Source: CAYOHG01 sp964465125
Lineage (GTDB): Bacteria; Planctomycetota; Phycisphaerae; UBA1845; Fen-1342
Assembly: GCA_964465125.1 (NCBI GenBank)
Contig: CAYXIO010000081.1
Coordinates: forward strand, 1 to 13,077
DNA length: 13,077 nucleotides
Reading direction: 5' to 3'
Below, in pieces: positions 7,201-13,063 of the stretch (positions within the stretch are counted from its first letter, which is position 1; every line of letters begins with the position of its first letter). Position numbers and translations under genes: made by a program. Under the pieces are notes generated by a model. It had not been told where the DNA came from, did no database searches, and saw only the letters and a list, made by a program, of their open reading frames with translations.

Positions 7201-7907
7201 TGGACGACTTCCAGAAGTCCCCCGGCCAGCGCCAGCTCGCGGGCGTGATGCTGCGCGGCTCCAGCGCCGGCGAGAAGCTCGCCCGCGTCTTCGACGCCGC
7301 CGGCGACTTCGACAACGACGGCCTCGACGACATCGTCGTCGGCAACGAGGGCAGCGACGGCGCCGGTGTGGATGCCGGCGAAGTCATCCTGATCCTTGGC
7401 GCTCCGGATCTGAACAGCCCGGCCGGCGGCTGGACGATCGACGACATGGTCAACCAGGGTCGCGCGATCCGCTTCCGCGGCGCCGCCGCCGGCGATCTGG
7501 CCGGCTCAAACGTCGCCGGCGTCGGCGACTTCGACGGCGACGGCAAGGATGACATCATGATCGCCGCGCCGGGGGCCGAGAGCGGCAAGGGCGCCGTGTA
7601 CCTGATCTACGGCTCGAATTCGCTCAGCGGCGAGCTCAGCCTGGCGGACATCGGCAAGATCCAGCTTCCGGGCGTCAAGTTCGTCGGCCGCGTGGTCGGG
7701 GATGGCGTCGGCGCCGGCTCCAAGATTGTTACGAACACCGACCCGGGCAACGGGTCTACGACCGCCTACTCGCGCGGCATGACGCGCCTCGGCGATTTGA
7801 ACAACGACGGGCTGGCCGACCTGGCCATCAGCGCCATCGGAGCGGATCCCATCGGCCGCACCGACGCGGGCGAGGTCTACATTCTCTACGGCAAGCAGGG
7901 TCAGTAG
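4290..7907 (+). CDS. Secreted lipoprotein with FG-GAP / integrin-alpha-like repeats
   Basis: A 1205-residue exported protein. Residues 1-28 are a lipoprotein signal (Arg near the start, hydrophobic core LLLAVLGLG, lipobox VGG-Cys28). Residues about 30-115 are a Thr/Ser/Asn/Asp/Gly-rich flexible linker. A beta-rich region (about 118-360) resembles Ig-like surface domains. Calcium-binding DxDxDG-type FG-GAP motifs sit near residues 366 (DIDGDGDDE), 460 (DMDGDGLPE), 920 (DFDGDGIKD), 1004 (DFDNDGLDD), 1078 (DFDGDGKDD) and 1167 (DLNNDGLAD), the later ones followed by GEVILILG/GAVYLIYG strands. FG-GAP repeats form beta-propeller blades, as in integrin alpha chains. Between the second and third motifs lies a long segment with its own Cys-rich patch (about 650-700, CDPCADFDFDGEADEC). 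A binding, adhesive or structural surface role is likely; no catalytic motif was seen. It appears monocistronic. Confidence 0.9.
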   Translation: MLTRTFRTPLLLAVLGLGTTIGLMVGGCPQVQVPNTSGQTDNDNSTSDSSGGSNNGTSDEVPRPIPPVVVDETTTTGGSSVPVDNTGSGGGDGSGSGGGSAGASAVVILTPSDDLRLRPGSFVTISYELVDATGAVTANELLLARDNDSDGVPDGAPVQVKAISKDAGVGSYNYNTSDANAFLSNGFGRFVFGLRTTQQDGTVDEVYAPGTVTIDAAAPTGIWLIPNEDSLLAQDTIWPIQLTTEDNSSHTVRIVLDADLIPANGNEFELIGSTTFGSGTGTRSFSPSLATIPTGTFNYYVELSDGIDPTTAFYVNNAATGGTLKLAITTRLIGAFDLNQLSDSPRGAILQGFNPNDLAGSALTGVPDIDGDGDDEMIIVSRFGKPYNITTNPSGTNPVGFGEAYMVYGSSSTLRGIHPLNAVGSGNVSGLAFAGIRTPINVLPGNASVGWTAGISDVTVVPDMDGDGLPELVFSFPRVESICLGQAATAVAHPDLVPDGSIGGIGTLEYDAYYGLFPVWHSNEAQFARGGVVIVSSSNNILTNPNVTNRKDDRVFDLHEAGQVFTSMSRPGIVPYINSDFSPVLVEAGMADCDDNPDDTEHAYVTYGLIWDTVFDNQSPGGFHQSYTVPSASPPLAQVASFPFAMVPPWIAYNYEHCVPGMLPTDPPCDPCADFDFDGEADECHWLDAWIDWSAIYGVFPCTTLSGIGAWNNGGATVWTGFYQPSNAPQAHSVGARVLGQAVNDQFGTSVGSDGTFLYIAARKRTANGSPYTTDVPLLSGSRAGSGVVYQMRTDAKPNGSQYTLTQLWIEPGQVWPNVDAQLTGRSDTSIPVPHQYIVESVGSSRLGGDGDNNYNFFYDQECPLPFLGEDELSGPFGGLQAPNCIAPSQYPVGTAGYYMDRVAQIVGPHVNSELAFVRGLGDFDGDGIKDVAIGSERIKADDGGAFNGAEVGGIFLISSRSTGLGGDLLLDDFQKSPGQRQLAGVMLRGSSAGEKLARVFDAAGDFDNDGLDDIVVGNEGSDGAGVDAGEVILILGAPDLNSPAGGWTIDDMVNQGRAIRFRGAAAGDLAGSNVAGVGDFDGDGKDDIMIAAPGAESGKGAVYLIYGSNSLSGELSLADIGKIQLPGVKFVGRVVGDGVGAGSKIVTNTDPGNGSTTAYSRGMTRLGDLNNDGLADLAISAIGADPIGRTDAGEVYILYGKQGQ

Positions 7908-7947
7908 CACCTGCGAAGTCGTGCGTGGTTCCAACGCTTGCGGGCCT

Positions 7948-7965
7948 GCGGCACTTCGGTGCCGC
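7948..7965 (+). terminator. TTCG-tetraloop hairpin after the lipoprotein gene
   Basis: GCGGCAC-TTCG-GTGCCGC is a perfect 7-bp stem closed by the very stable C(UUCG)G loop, 41 nt past the lipoprotein stop. It lies between convergent genes and could act on either strand. No T tract follows on the plus strand, so termination may be partial or factor-assisted, or the hairpin may just protect the 3' end. Confidence 0.45.
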
Positions 7966-8015
7966 GGGCCTGCGGTGTTCCTGGGATGGAGCGCGGAACT
8001 CGCGCCGGTCTTCAA

Positions 8016-8028
8016 CCGCGCTGCGCGG
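8016..8028 (-). terminator. CCGCGC/GCGCGG hairpin just past xerD
   Basis: CCGCGC-T-GCGCGG is a perfect inverted repeat two bases beyond the xerD stop codon on the minus strand, followed by TTGAAG. A 1-nt centre means the real loop would open by a pair or two. Its place suggests a 3'-end role for xerD; the weak T content makes it tentative. Confidence 0.3.
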
Positions 8029-8029
8029 G

Positions 8030-9034
8030 CTAATCGGGCTCGTGCTTGCGCCGCTTGCGTCCGTGCGGATGAAACTGCTCGTGCACCTCGCGCAGCCGCC
8101 GAGTCTGCACGTGTGTGTAAATCTCGGTGGTAGCGACGCTGGCGTGGCCGAGCAGCTCCTGGACGATTCGCAGATCAGCCCCGCCTTCAAGCAGGTGGGT
8201 CGCGAAGCTGTGCCGCAGGGTGTGCGGGCTGACTTTGCCGGGGACCCCGCGCCGCGTCGCCTCGCGCCGAACCATCCGCCAAACCGCCGTCCGCTCCATC
8301 GCGCCGCCGCTGCGACTGAGGAACAGCGGTTGCTGGGCGATGACGCGCGGCGTCAGCGGCGGCACGAGCCGGCCGCTCTCGACCGCGCGGCGAAGCAGCT
8401 CCGCTCGAAGGTGCTGGCTGTACGCCTCGATTGCGTCACGGGCGGCCTGCCCGACCGGGACGACGCGCTCGCGGCGACCCTTGCCCATGCAGCGCACATA
8501 CCCGACCGACAGGTTGACGTCGTTGGCCGTCAGTCCGCACAACTCGCTGACGCGCAGCCCGCTCGAATAGAACAGCTCCAGCATCGCCCGGTCACGCAGC
8601 GAGAGCTCATGGTCGGCGTCCGGCGCGGTCACAAGCTCGGCCGTGCGATCCAGGCTGAGCACCACCGGCAGCCTTCGGCCGCGCTTCGGGGATTCCACAG
8701 CCGCGCGCAGGTCTTCCGCGATCTGGTGCGTCAAATGCAGCCAGCGCAGCCACTGCCGCAGCGCCGCGACGTGCCTGGCCACGGTCGATTCGCGGTATCG
8801 TTCGGCAGCGAGGTGAACCAGGTAGCGTTGCAGCAGGGAGGGCGAAATCCGTGACCAGTCCTCGACCTGCTGCTCGCACAGAAACGTGCCGAAACGGCGC
8901 AGGTCGCGCTGGTAAGCGCTCAGCGTGTTAGCCGCGAGCCCGCACTCCGTTCGCAGGTAGACGCAGAACGCGCTCAGGCTCCGTGCGAAGGCAGAAGACA
9001 GAGGTGCGGAGTTCCGTGGCTCGACGGCCGGCAT
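8030..9034 (-). CDS. xerD: XerD-type site-specific tyrosine recombinase
   Basis: The 334-residue protein has the two-domain layout of XerC/XerD, which resolve chromosome dimers at dif sites at the septum. The N-terminal SAM-like core-binding domain spans about 12-110 (ENTL-type motif as AANTLSAYQRDL). The catalytic domain keeps all active-site residues: Arg161 (SGLRVSEL), Lys185 (MGKGRRERVVP), His271 and Arg274 (HTLRHSFATHLL), His297 (LLGHASVATT) and the nucleophile Tyr306 (YTHV). The tail RLREVHEQFHP resembles XerD more than XerC. The start is the ATG at 9034, with GGAGG 7 nt before it; the frame is open upstream to 9268 but that part lacks family similarity. It is about 35 residues longer than usual, partly from an insert around 206-236 and a basic C-terminus (GRKRRKHEPD). 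It could instead serve an integrative element, but no such genes are near. Confidence 0.9.
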   Translation of the reverse strand: MPAVEPRNSAPLSSAFARSLSAFCVYLRTECGLAANTLSAYQRDLRRFGTFLCEQQVEDWSRISPSLLQRYLVHLAAERYRESTVARHVAALRQWLRWLHLTHQIAEDLRAAVESPKRGRRLPVVLSLDRTAELVTAPDADHELSLRDRAMLELFYSSGLRVSELCGLTANDVNLSVGYVRCMGKGRRERVVPVGQAARDAIEAYSQHLRAELLRRAVESGRLVPPLTPRVIAQQPLFLSRSGGAMERTAVWRMVRREATRRGVPGKVSPHTLRHSFATHLLEGGADLRIVQELLGHASVATTEIYTHVQTRRLREVHEQFHPHGRKRRKHEPD

Positions 9035-9041
9035 GGGCTCG

Positions 9042-9046
9042 CCTCC
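9042..9046 (-). promoter_or_regulatory. Shine-Dalgarno GGAGG of xerD
   Basis: The minus strand reads AGGGAGG, whose GGAGG core ends 7 nt before the ATG at 9034. It selects this start over the longer open frame reaching 9268, which would otherwise run through the divergent neighbour's start. Confidence 0.8.
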
Positions 9047-9057
9047 CTGCGTCGCAC

Positions 9058-9070
9058 GTCCGATTCGGAC
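9058..9070. promoter_or_regulatory. Operator-like 13-bp palindrome between xerD and the L,D-transpeptidase
   Basis: GTCCGA-T-TCGGAC is a perfect palindrome with a single central base, the form bound by many dimeric repressors. It lies 24 bp upstream of the xerD start in the 192-bp divergent spacer. A second inverted repeat, TGCCGA (9091-9096) and TCGGCA (9113-9118), follows. No regulator gene is adjacent, so the role is inference. I found no convincing -35/-10 pair for either gene. Confidence 0.3.
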
Positions 9071-9214
9071 AACGGAAAACGATAACAGACTGCCGATAGG
9101 TACGGTAGACTCTCGGCACGGGTCGCCGACGCGTCCGGCTTCGCGCAGGTCGCGCCGGAACGCGCTTTCCCTCGTGCGGAGAGCGGCATTATCCTGTACG
9201 CTTGGGCTGCTCAG

Positions 9215-9219
9215 GGAGG
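9215..9219 (+). promoter_or_regulatory. Shine-Dalgarno GGAGG of the L,D-transpeptidase gene
   Basis: GGAGG lies 7 nt before the ATG at 9227, within AGGGAGGA, and mirrors the equally good site of the divergent xerD gene. It supports the ATG at 9227 over the in-frame codons a few residues downstream. Confidence 0.8.
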
Positions 9220-9226
9220 ACCAGCC

Positions 9227-10348
9227 ATGGTGCGCGTGATGGTCGTGCGGCCGAAATCCCGGCCGCACCTGATTCAGTATGCACTCAGCGCCGCCGCGAT
9301 CCTGCTGGTGCTCAGCGGGCTCTGGTGGCTGATCTCGCAGGGGCCGGCATGGCTCGAGCGCGAGCCGCAGGCCGCGCAGAAGCGCGATGCCGCGCTAGCG
9401 CCGCGGAATGCGGGCGGCGCGAATGGCGTCGCGCCGCACGCCTCGGCGGTGCCCGGAGACGAACTTCTGGCCCCGCAGGATTCGGCCTCGGTCAATCCGC
9501 AGTCGGCTGATTCGCCGACGGCGCGCGGTTCCGCGCCCGGGACGGACATCCGTGGGTCCAGCGGCGCCGCGCGGACGCCGTCGGAGCCCGCGGCGGCCGG
9601 AAACGCCGCCATCAGCAAGGCCCTGCGCGACTACGCCGCCGGCCAGCGCGTCGAGGCTCGACACGAGCTGAATCGTCTGCTCTCGATCAGCCGCGACAGG
9701 GCCGAGCAGGCCGAGCTGCGCGGACACCTCGCGCAGATCGTCAGCGAGACGATCCTCTCAGGCGCCGCGGCGCCCAACGACCCGCTGGTCGAGACCTACA
9801 CCGTCGCGTCCGGCGACGTCCTGGTGCGAGTCGGCCCCAAGTTCGAGGTGCCGGCGGAAGCGATCATGCTGATCAACGGCATCAACAACGCGCGCACCAT
9901 CCGCGCCGGCCAGAAGCTCCGCATTCCGCGCGGGCCGTTCAATGTCCGCATCTCGCTCGCCGAGTTGCGCCTCGACGTGTATGTGCAGGATCTCTACGTT
10001 CGCAGCTTCCCCATCGGCATCGGTCGCGACGCCGGCACCCCCACCGGCGAGTGGGTCGTCAAGGAGCGGCTCTCCAACCCCACGTACTATCCGCCCGCTT
10101 CCGCGTCGAGCAAGCGGATCATCCCGCCCAATGACCCGGCCAACCCGCTCGGCGAGCACTGGATCGGGCTGCGCGGGCTGAATGGCGACTCCCTCGGCCG
10201 TACCGGCTATGGCATCCACGGCACGATCGATCCGCAGAGCATCGGTCAGGCCGTCTCGATGGGCTGCATCCGCATGCACAACGAAGATGTGGCCTGGCTC
10301 TATCAACTGTTGCTGCCGGGGCAGTCGCGCGTCACGATCTTGCCGTGA
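9227..10348 (+). CDS. Membrane-anchored LysM + L,D-transpeptidase (YkuD)
   Basis: The 373-residue enzyme is predicted to form or edit peptidoglycan cross-links through a Cys-based L,D-transpeptidase reaction outside the cytoplasmic membrane. A short basic N-terminus leads into one hydrophobic helix (about 16-36), then an Ala/Pro/Ser/Gly-rich linker (about 40-125) and a helical stretch (about 126-180). A LysM glycan-binding module follows (about 188-236: VETYTVASGDVL through AGQKLRIPRG), then the YkuD domain (about 238-373). The active site is visible: His331 in GYGIHGT, and Ser344, Cys347 and Arg349 in SMGCIRMHNEDV. The stop TGA overlaps the GTG start of the MBOAT gene by 4 bp, so the two are probably cotranslated. 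The order LysM then YkuD is common. The cross-link type and any protein-anchoring role cannot be read from sequence. Confidence 0.93.
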   Translation: MVRVMVVRPKSRPHLIQYALSAAAILLVLSGLWWLISQGPAWLEREPQAAQKRDAALAPRNAGGANGVAPHASAVPGDELLAPQDSASVNPQSADSPTARGSAPGTDIRGSSGAARTPSEPAAAGNAAISKALRDYAAGQRVEARHELNRLLSISRDRAEQAELRGHLAQIVSETILSGAAAPNDPLVETYTVASGDVLVRVGPKFEVPAEAIMLINGINNARTIRAGQKLRIPRGPFNVRISLAELRLDVYVQDLYVRSFPIGIGRDAGTPTGEWVVKERLSNPTYYPPASASSKRIIPPNDPANPLGEHWIGLRGLNGDSLGRTGYGIHGTIDPQSIGQAVSMGCIRMHNEDVAWLYQLLLPGQSRVTILP

Positions 10349-11646
10349 GCGTCGCTGATTGGATTTTCCCGCAGGTCCCGTTCAATCCGTTCACCGTCGC
10401 GCCCGATGCGCTGCCGACGCCGAGCGAGCTGGTGCTCGGTCCGGCGGGATTGATTCTGCTGCTGCCGCTTTGTCCGCTGATTCGCCTGCTGGGCGCGAAG
10501 TCAAAGCACGGCGCGCTGCTGCTCGGGAGCCTCGCGTGGCTGCTCGCGGCATGCGGGCCGCTTCCGTCGGCGGTGCTGCTGTCCGGACTCGCCCTCGGCG
10601 TCGCCTGGATCCATCTATGCGCCCGGGTCGTTCGCGCGGGCGCGCTGCCGCCCGGATTCATGCGCGCCGCAGCCTGGCTCGGCGTTCTCGCGCTGGGCTT
10701 CCCGCTCTGGTGGCGGGCGCAATGGGACTGGTTCGCGTGGTGGGGTGCCGCGCCGGCGCGCCAGGCGCCGCTGCACATGCTGGGAATTGCCTATTTGCAG
10801 CTTCGGCTGATCGCCTGGGGTGTCGATTGGTCGCGTGCCTTGCACGAGCGGCCCGCGCTGCTCGACACGATTTGCTGGCTGCTCTACCCGCCTTGCTTTC
10901 GCATGGGCCCCGTGCTGCTGCGTCACGATTTCGTTTCGAGGCTGACCGCCTGGCAGCCCGTGGCGCCGCCGGCCTGGCGCGCTGCGGCGTCGCGCTTCGG
11001 CCTGTTCGCGCTCGGCGTCGTCGCCGGCGCGCTGATCGGTCCGCAGCTTCCGGCGAGCATCGCGGGCGGGCCTGATGTCTTCGCCGCGCCCGGCCAGTAT
11101 TCCACCGCGACCCTGCTGCGAGCCGTCTACCTGCTGCCGCTTCACGTTTACCTGCTGATCTGGACTTACAACGAACTCGCCGCCGCGCTGGCGCTGTGGA
11201 TTGGCATTCGGGTGGAAGACAACTTCCGCTGGCTGCCCGGCGCCACCAGCGTGCGCGACTTCTGGCGTCGCTGGCACATCACGCTCGGCGCGTGGCTGCG
11301 CAACTACATCTACATTCCGCTCGGCGGAAATCGGCGCCCGCAGATTCTCACGTACGGTGCCGTGTTCGGCTTCTGCGCGCTGTGGCATGGCGCCGCGTGG
11401 TCGTATCTCGTCTGGGGCGCGACGCAGGTGCTGGCGCTGCTCGTGCAGCGCGCCTGGGATCGCCGGCACGCATCGCCTGCGGCAGCCTCAGCGGAGCATT
11501 CGCCGACGGCGCGCATCCGCACCGCGCTCTGCTGGCTGCTGACCATGCAGTACCAGCTTGTGACCGTCGTCATGTTCGTTGATTTTCACTTCGCGGGCAC
11601 GCGGCTGCTGCCTGAGCTTGTGTCGCGATTGGCCGGTTCGTCGTAA
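10345..11646 (+). CDS. MBOAT family membrane-bound O-acyltransferase
   Basis: The 433-residue polytopic protein belongs to the MBOAT superfamily (AlgI/DltB/PatA type), which pass acyl groups across the membrane to hydroxyls on exported polymers. The core signature is intact: FWRRWHITLGAWLRNYIYIPL with His311, followed by GGNRR, and the invariant histidine His348 in CALWHGAAWSYLVWG. Roughly ten hydrophobic segments span the chain. It starts with GTG at 10345 inside the L,D-transpeptidase's last codons (GTGA overlap) and has no separate SD, so translation probably depends on the upstream gene. AlgI-like proteins usually need a periplasmic SGNH/AlgJ-like or PatB-like partner; none is in the window. 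Context suggests peptidoglycan or another wall polymer as acceptor, but the substrate is inference. Small-molecule or lipid acylation is also possible. Confidence 0.9.
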   Translation: MSVADWIFPQVPFNPFTVAPDALPTPSELVLGPAGLILLLPLCPLIRLLGAKSKHGALLLGSLAWLLAACGPLPSAVLLSGLALGVAWIHLCARVVRAGALPPGFMRAAAWLGVLALGFPLWWRAQWDWFAWWGAAPARQAPLHMLGIAYLQLRLIAWGVDWSRALHERPALLDTICWLLYPPCFRMGPVLLRHDFVSRLTAWQPVAPPAWRAAASRFGLFALGVVAGALIGPQLPASIAGGPDVFAAPGQYSTATLLRAVYLLPLHVYLLIWTYNELAAALALWIGIRVEDNFRWLPGATSVRDFWRRWHITLGAWLRNYIYIPLGGNRRPQILTYGAVFGFCALWHGAAWSYLVWGATQVLALLVQRAWDRRHASPAAASAEHSPTARIRTALCWLLTMQYQLVTVVMFVDFHFAGTRLLPELVSRLAGSS

Positions 11647-11717
11647 CGGCCGACCGGCGGGATTCCTTTTCGCACTCGGCGGCTGCGTTGCGCCGTGACG
11701 CCGCGCTGCGGGCTCGG

Positions 11718-12233
11718 TCAACCCTCGGCGACCGCGCGAATCGCGTCGCCGGCCAGGCGAAACGTCTTCCAGTCGTCCAGCGGGCGCGCCCCGAGGCTCT
11801 TGTAGAACTCGATCCCCGGCGCGTTCCAATCCAGCACGGCCCACTCGATGCGCTGACAGCCGCGCTCGACCGCCACCCTCGCCAGCTCGCGCAGCAGCGC
11901 GCGCCCGATGCCGCGCTTGCGATGCTGCGGACGGACGTACAGGTCCTCGAGATAGATCCCCAGGCGACCGACCCAGGTCGAGAAATTGTAGAAGTACAGC
12001 GCGAAACCGACCACGGCGCCTTCCTGCTCGGCGATCAGGCATTCCACCGGCACCGGGCGCTCGTCGCCGCTCGGCGCGCAAAACAGGTGACGGTGCAGGT
12101 CCGCTGCGGTCAACACCGCGGCGTCGGGCATGCGCTCGTACTCGGCCAATTCCTGCACGAGCTTCAGAATCTCCTCTACGTCCGAAGCGCGGGCCGCGCG
12201 GATGATCGGCGAGTTGGGTGCGGGCGGTGTCAT
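11718..12233 (-). CDS. SSAT-like GNAT family N-acetyltransferase
   Basis: The 171-residue single-domain GNAT enzyme moves acetyl from acetyl-CoA to an amine. It looks close to the spermidine/spermine (diamine) or thialysine N-acetyltransferase branch. The alignment I can recall runs almost end to end: IRAARASDVEEILKLVQELAEYE at the N-terminus, VVGFALYFYNFSTWVGRLGIYLEDLYV in the core, the acetyl-CoA loop RKRGIGRALL (Q/RxxGxG/A), and WNAPGIEFYKSLGA, whose Tyr corresponds to the catalytic Tyr140 of human SSAT1. The start is the ATG at 12233; upstream in frame there is nothing better, but no SD is evident. The gene ends convergently with the MBOAT gene, 71 bp away. A polyamine, thialysine or similar primary amine is the best guess at substrate; the family call is firmer than the substrate. 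Confidence 0.88.
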   Translation of the reverse strand: MTPPAPNSPIIRAARASDVEEILKLVQELAEYERMPDAAVLTAADLHRHLFCAPSGDERPVPVECLIAEQEGAVVGFALYFYNFSTWVGRLGIYLEDLYVRPQHRKRGIGRALLRELARVAVERGCQRIEWAVLDWNAPGIEFYKSLGARPLDDWKTFRLAGDAIRAVAEG

Positions 12234-12337
12234 GGCGGAAGTCTATCCGCAGCCCGGCCGGCAGCGCATGGCGGAGCCCATCAAGCCGCGTTCGCGCTTC
12301 CGCGCCCGCCGATTCGCCACGTCGCCGCCGAGGTGCC

Positions 12338-12343
12338 TATACT
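12338..12343 (+). promoter_or_regulatory. Candidate -10 box with a leaderless start for the J-domain gene
   Basis: TATACT (5 of 6 to TATAAT) ends 8 nt before the ATG at 12352. With the usual -10 to +1 distance, transcription would begin at or within a base or two of the ATG, leaving no room for a ribosome site, and no SD is present. No good -35 is seen (weak TTCGCC about 19 bp upstream). Confidence 0.4.
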
Positions 12344-12351
12344 TTTCCGAG

Positions 12352-12915
12352 ATGCACGCGCCGATCGAAGGCAGCTACCGGTTGCTCGGGCTCCACCCCG
12401 GCTGCGGCCGCGACGAATTGAAGTCGGCCTTTCGCCGGCTGGTTCGGCGTTTTCATCCGGACGTGGCGGGTCGCGACGCGGATCCCGCAAAGCTGGCACA
12501 GGCCGTGAGCGCCTACCGCTTGCTCAGTGCGACGCTGCGCGCGTCGGACGAGCCGTCACCCCGCGGTGTCTGCGAGCGCTGCGGCCGCCGGGATGAGCTG
12601 CTGCCCGCGCTGGCCGGCGACAATGCCTGCCCGGCCTGCCTGCTCGGGCAGACGCGCTGGCGACGGGTCCTGACGGGACCGACCTTGCGTGCCGCCCGGC
12701 ACCTGAGCGTCGTCGCACTCTACGCCGCCAGCAGCGTGCTGTTGGTTCGCTACCTGAATCGCCCGGACCCGGCCCTGGCCATCGCCAGCGCGGCGGGTGC
12801 GTTCGGCGGCCTGCTGCTGCTGGGCTTGCAGGTCGGCGCGGTCATTCGGAGCGACCGGCCGAGAAAATCACGGCGGACGTCCCCGCCGCGCGGCTGCGAT
12901 GCGATTGCGGCTTGA
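12352..12915 (+). CDS. J-domain / zinc-ribbon / two-TM membrane protein
   Basis: A 187-residue protein in three parts. Residues about 8-64 are a J domain: YRLLGLHPGCGRDELKSAFRRL followed by RRFHPDV, with the obligatory HPD at 35-37. J domains stimulate the ATPase of DnaK-type Hsp70 chaperones. Residues 74-96 carry Cys74-x2-Cys77 ... Cys93-x2-Cys96, a zinc-ribbon spacing (15 residues between pairs). Two hydrophobic helices follow (about 118-135 and 141-165), then a basic Arg/Lys-rich tail. It lacks the Gly/Phe and four-repeat zinc domain of canonical DnaJ, so it is a class III-type J protein, probably recruiting DnaK to the membrane. I chose ATG 12352 because the J domain begins there; the frame is open to 12130 but that would overlap the divergent GNAT gene. 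The client is unknown. It faces the tRNA-Pro 37 bp downstream. Confidence 0.8.
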   Translation: MHAPIEGSYRLLGLHPGCGRDELKSAFRRLVRRFHPDVAGRDADPAKLAQAVSAYRLLSATLRASDEPSPRGVCERCGRRDELLPALAGDNACPACLLGQTRWRRVLTGPTLRAARHLSVVALYAASSVLLVRYLNRPDPALAIASAAGAFGGLLLLGLQVGAVIRSDRPRKSRRTSPPRGCDAIAA

Positions 12916-12952
12916 CTTCCGTTCGGGCTGACTCTAGCGTGCGGGAAACATC

Positions 12953-13028
12953 CGGGGCGTGGCGCAGTCTGGCTTAGCGCGTCTGCATGGGGTGCAGAAG
13001 GTCGCAGGTTCGAATCCTGTCGCCCCGA
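12953..13028 (+). tRNA. tRNA-Pro (anticodon GGG)
   Basis: A full cloverleaf. The acceptor CGGGGCG pairs perfectly with CGCCCCG, with A as discriminator. The D-stem is GCGC/GCGC, and the anticodon stem TCTGC/GCAGA closes the loop ATGGGGT, giving anticodon GGG with G37 as expected for tRNA-Pro. The T-arm is GCAGG-TTCGAAT-CCTGT. CCA is not encoded, since TAC follows. It reads codons CCC and CCU, useful in such GC-rich DNA. A strong hairpin follows at 13042. Confidence 0.96.
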
Positions 13029-13041
13029 TACGGTTTACCCG

Positions 13042-13063
13042 CGACCGCCTGCTCGGGCGGTCG
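13042..13063 (+). terminator. Intrinsic-terminator-like hairpin after tRNA-Pro
   Basis: CGACCGCC (13042-13049) and GGCGGTCG (13056-13063) form a perfect 8-bp stem with the loop TGCTCG, 14 nt after the tRNA. It is followed by TTGCGTTTC, a broken T-rich tract. It probably ends the tRNA-Pro transcript. Confidence 0.6.

Noticed and set aside
8900..9230. A dif site near xerD
   Set aside because: I looked for the two 11-bp arms with a central ATAA-like core and saw none in this GC-rich spacer.
9035..9268. Longer N-terminus for XerD starting at 9268
   Set aside because: It would overlap the start of the divergent L,D-transpeptidase, lacks family similarity, and ignores the excellent SD before 9034.
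10615..11469. Minus-strand open frame (about 284 codons) under the MBOAT gene
   Set aside because: Antisense shadow; Arg/Gln/Pro-rich with no recognisable motif, while the plus strand has the complete MBOAT signature.
11632..11658. GCCGGT/ACCGGC inverted repeat over the MBOAT stop as a terminator
   Set aside because: The 6-bp stem has a 15-nt loop and no T tract, and short GC matches like this are expected by chance here.
12130..12351. Longer N-terminus for the J-domain protein starting at 12130
   Set aside because: It would overlap the 5' part of the GNAT gene on the other strand, and its translation is Arg/Ser/Ala-rich with no conservation signal. The J domain starts right after the ATG at 12352.
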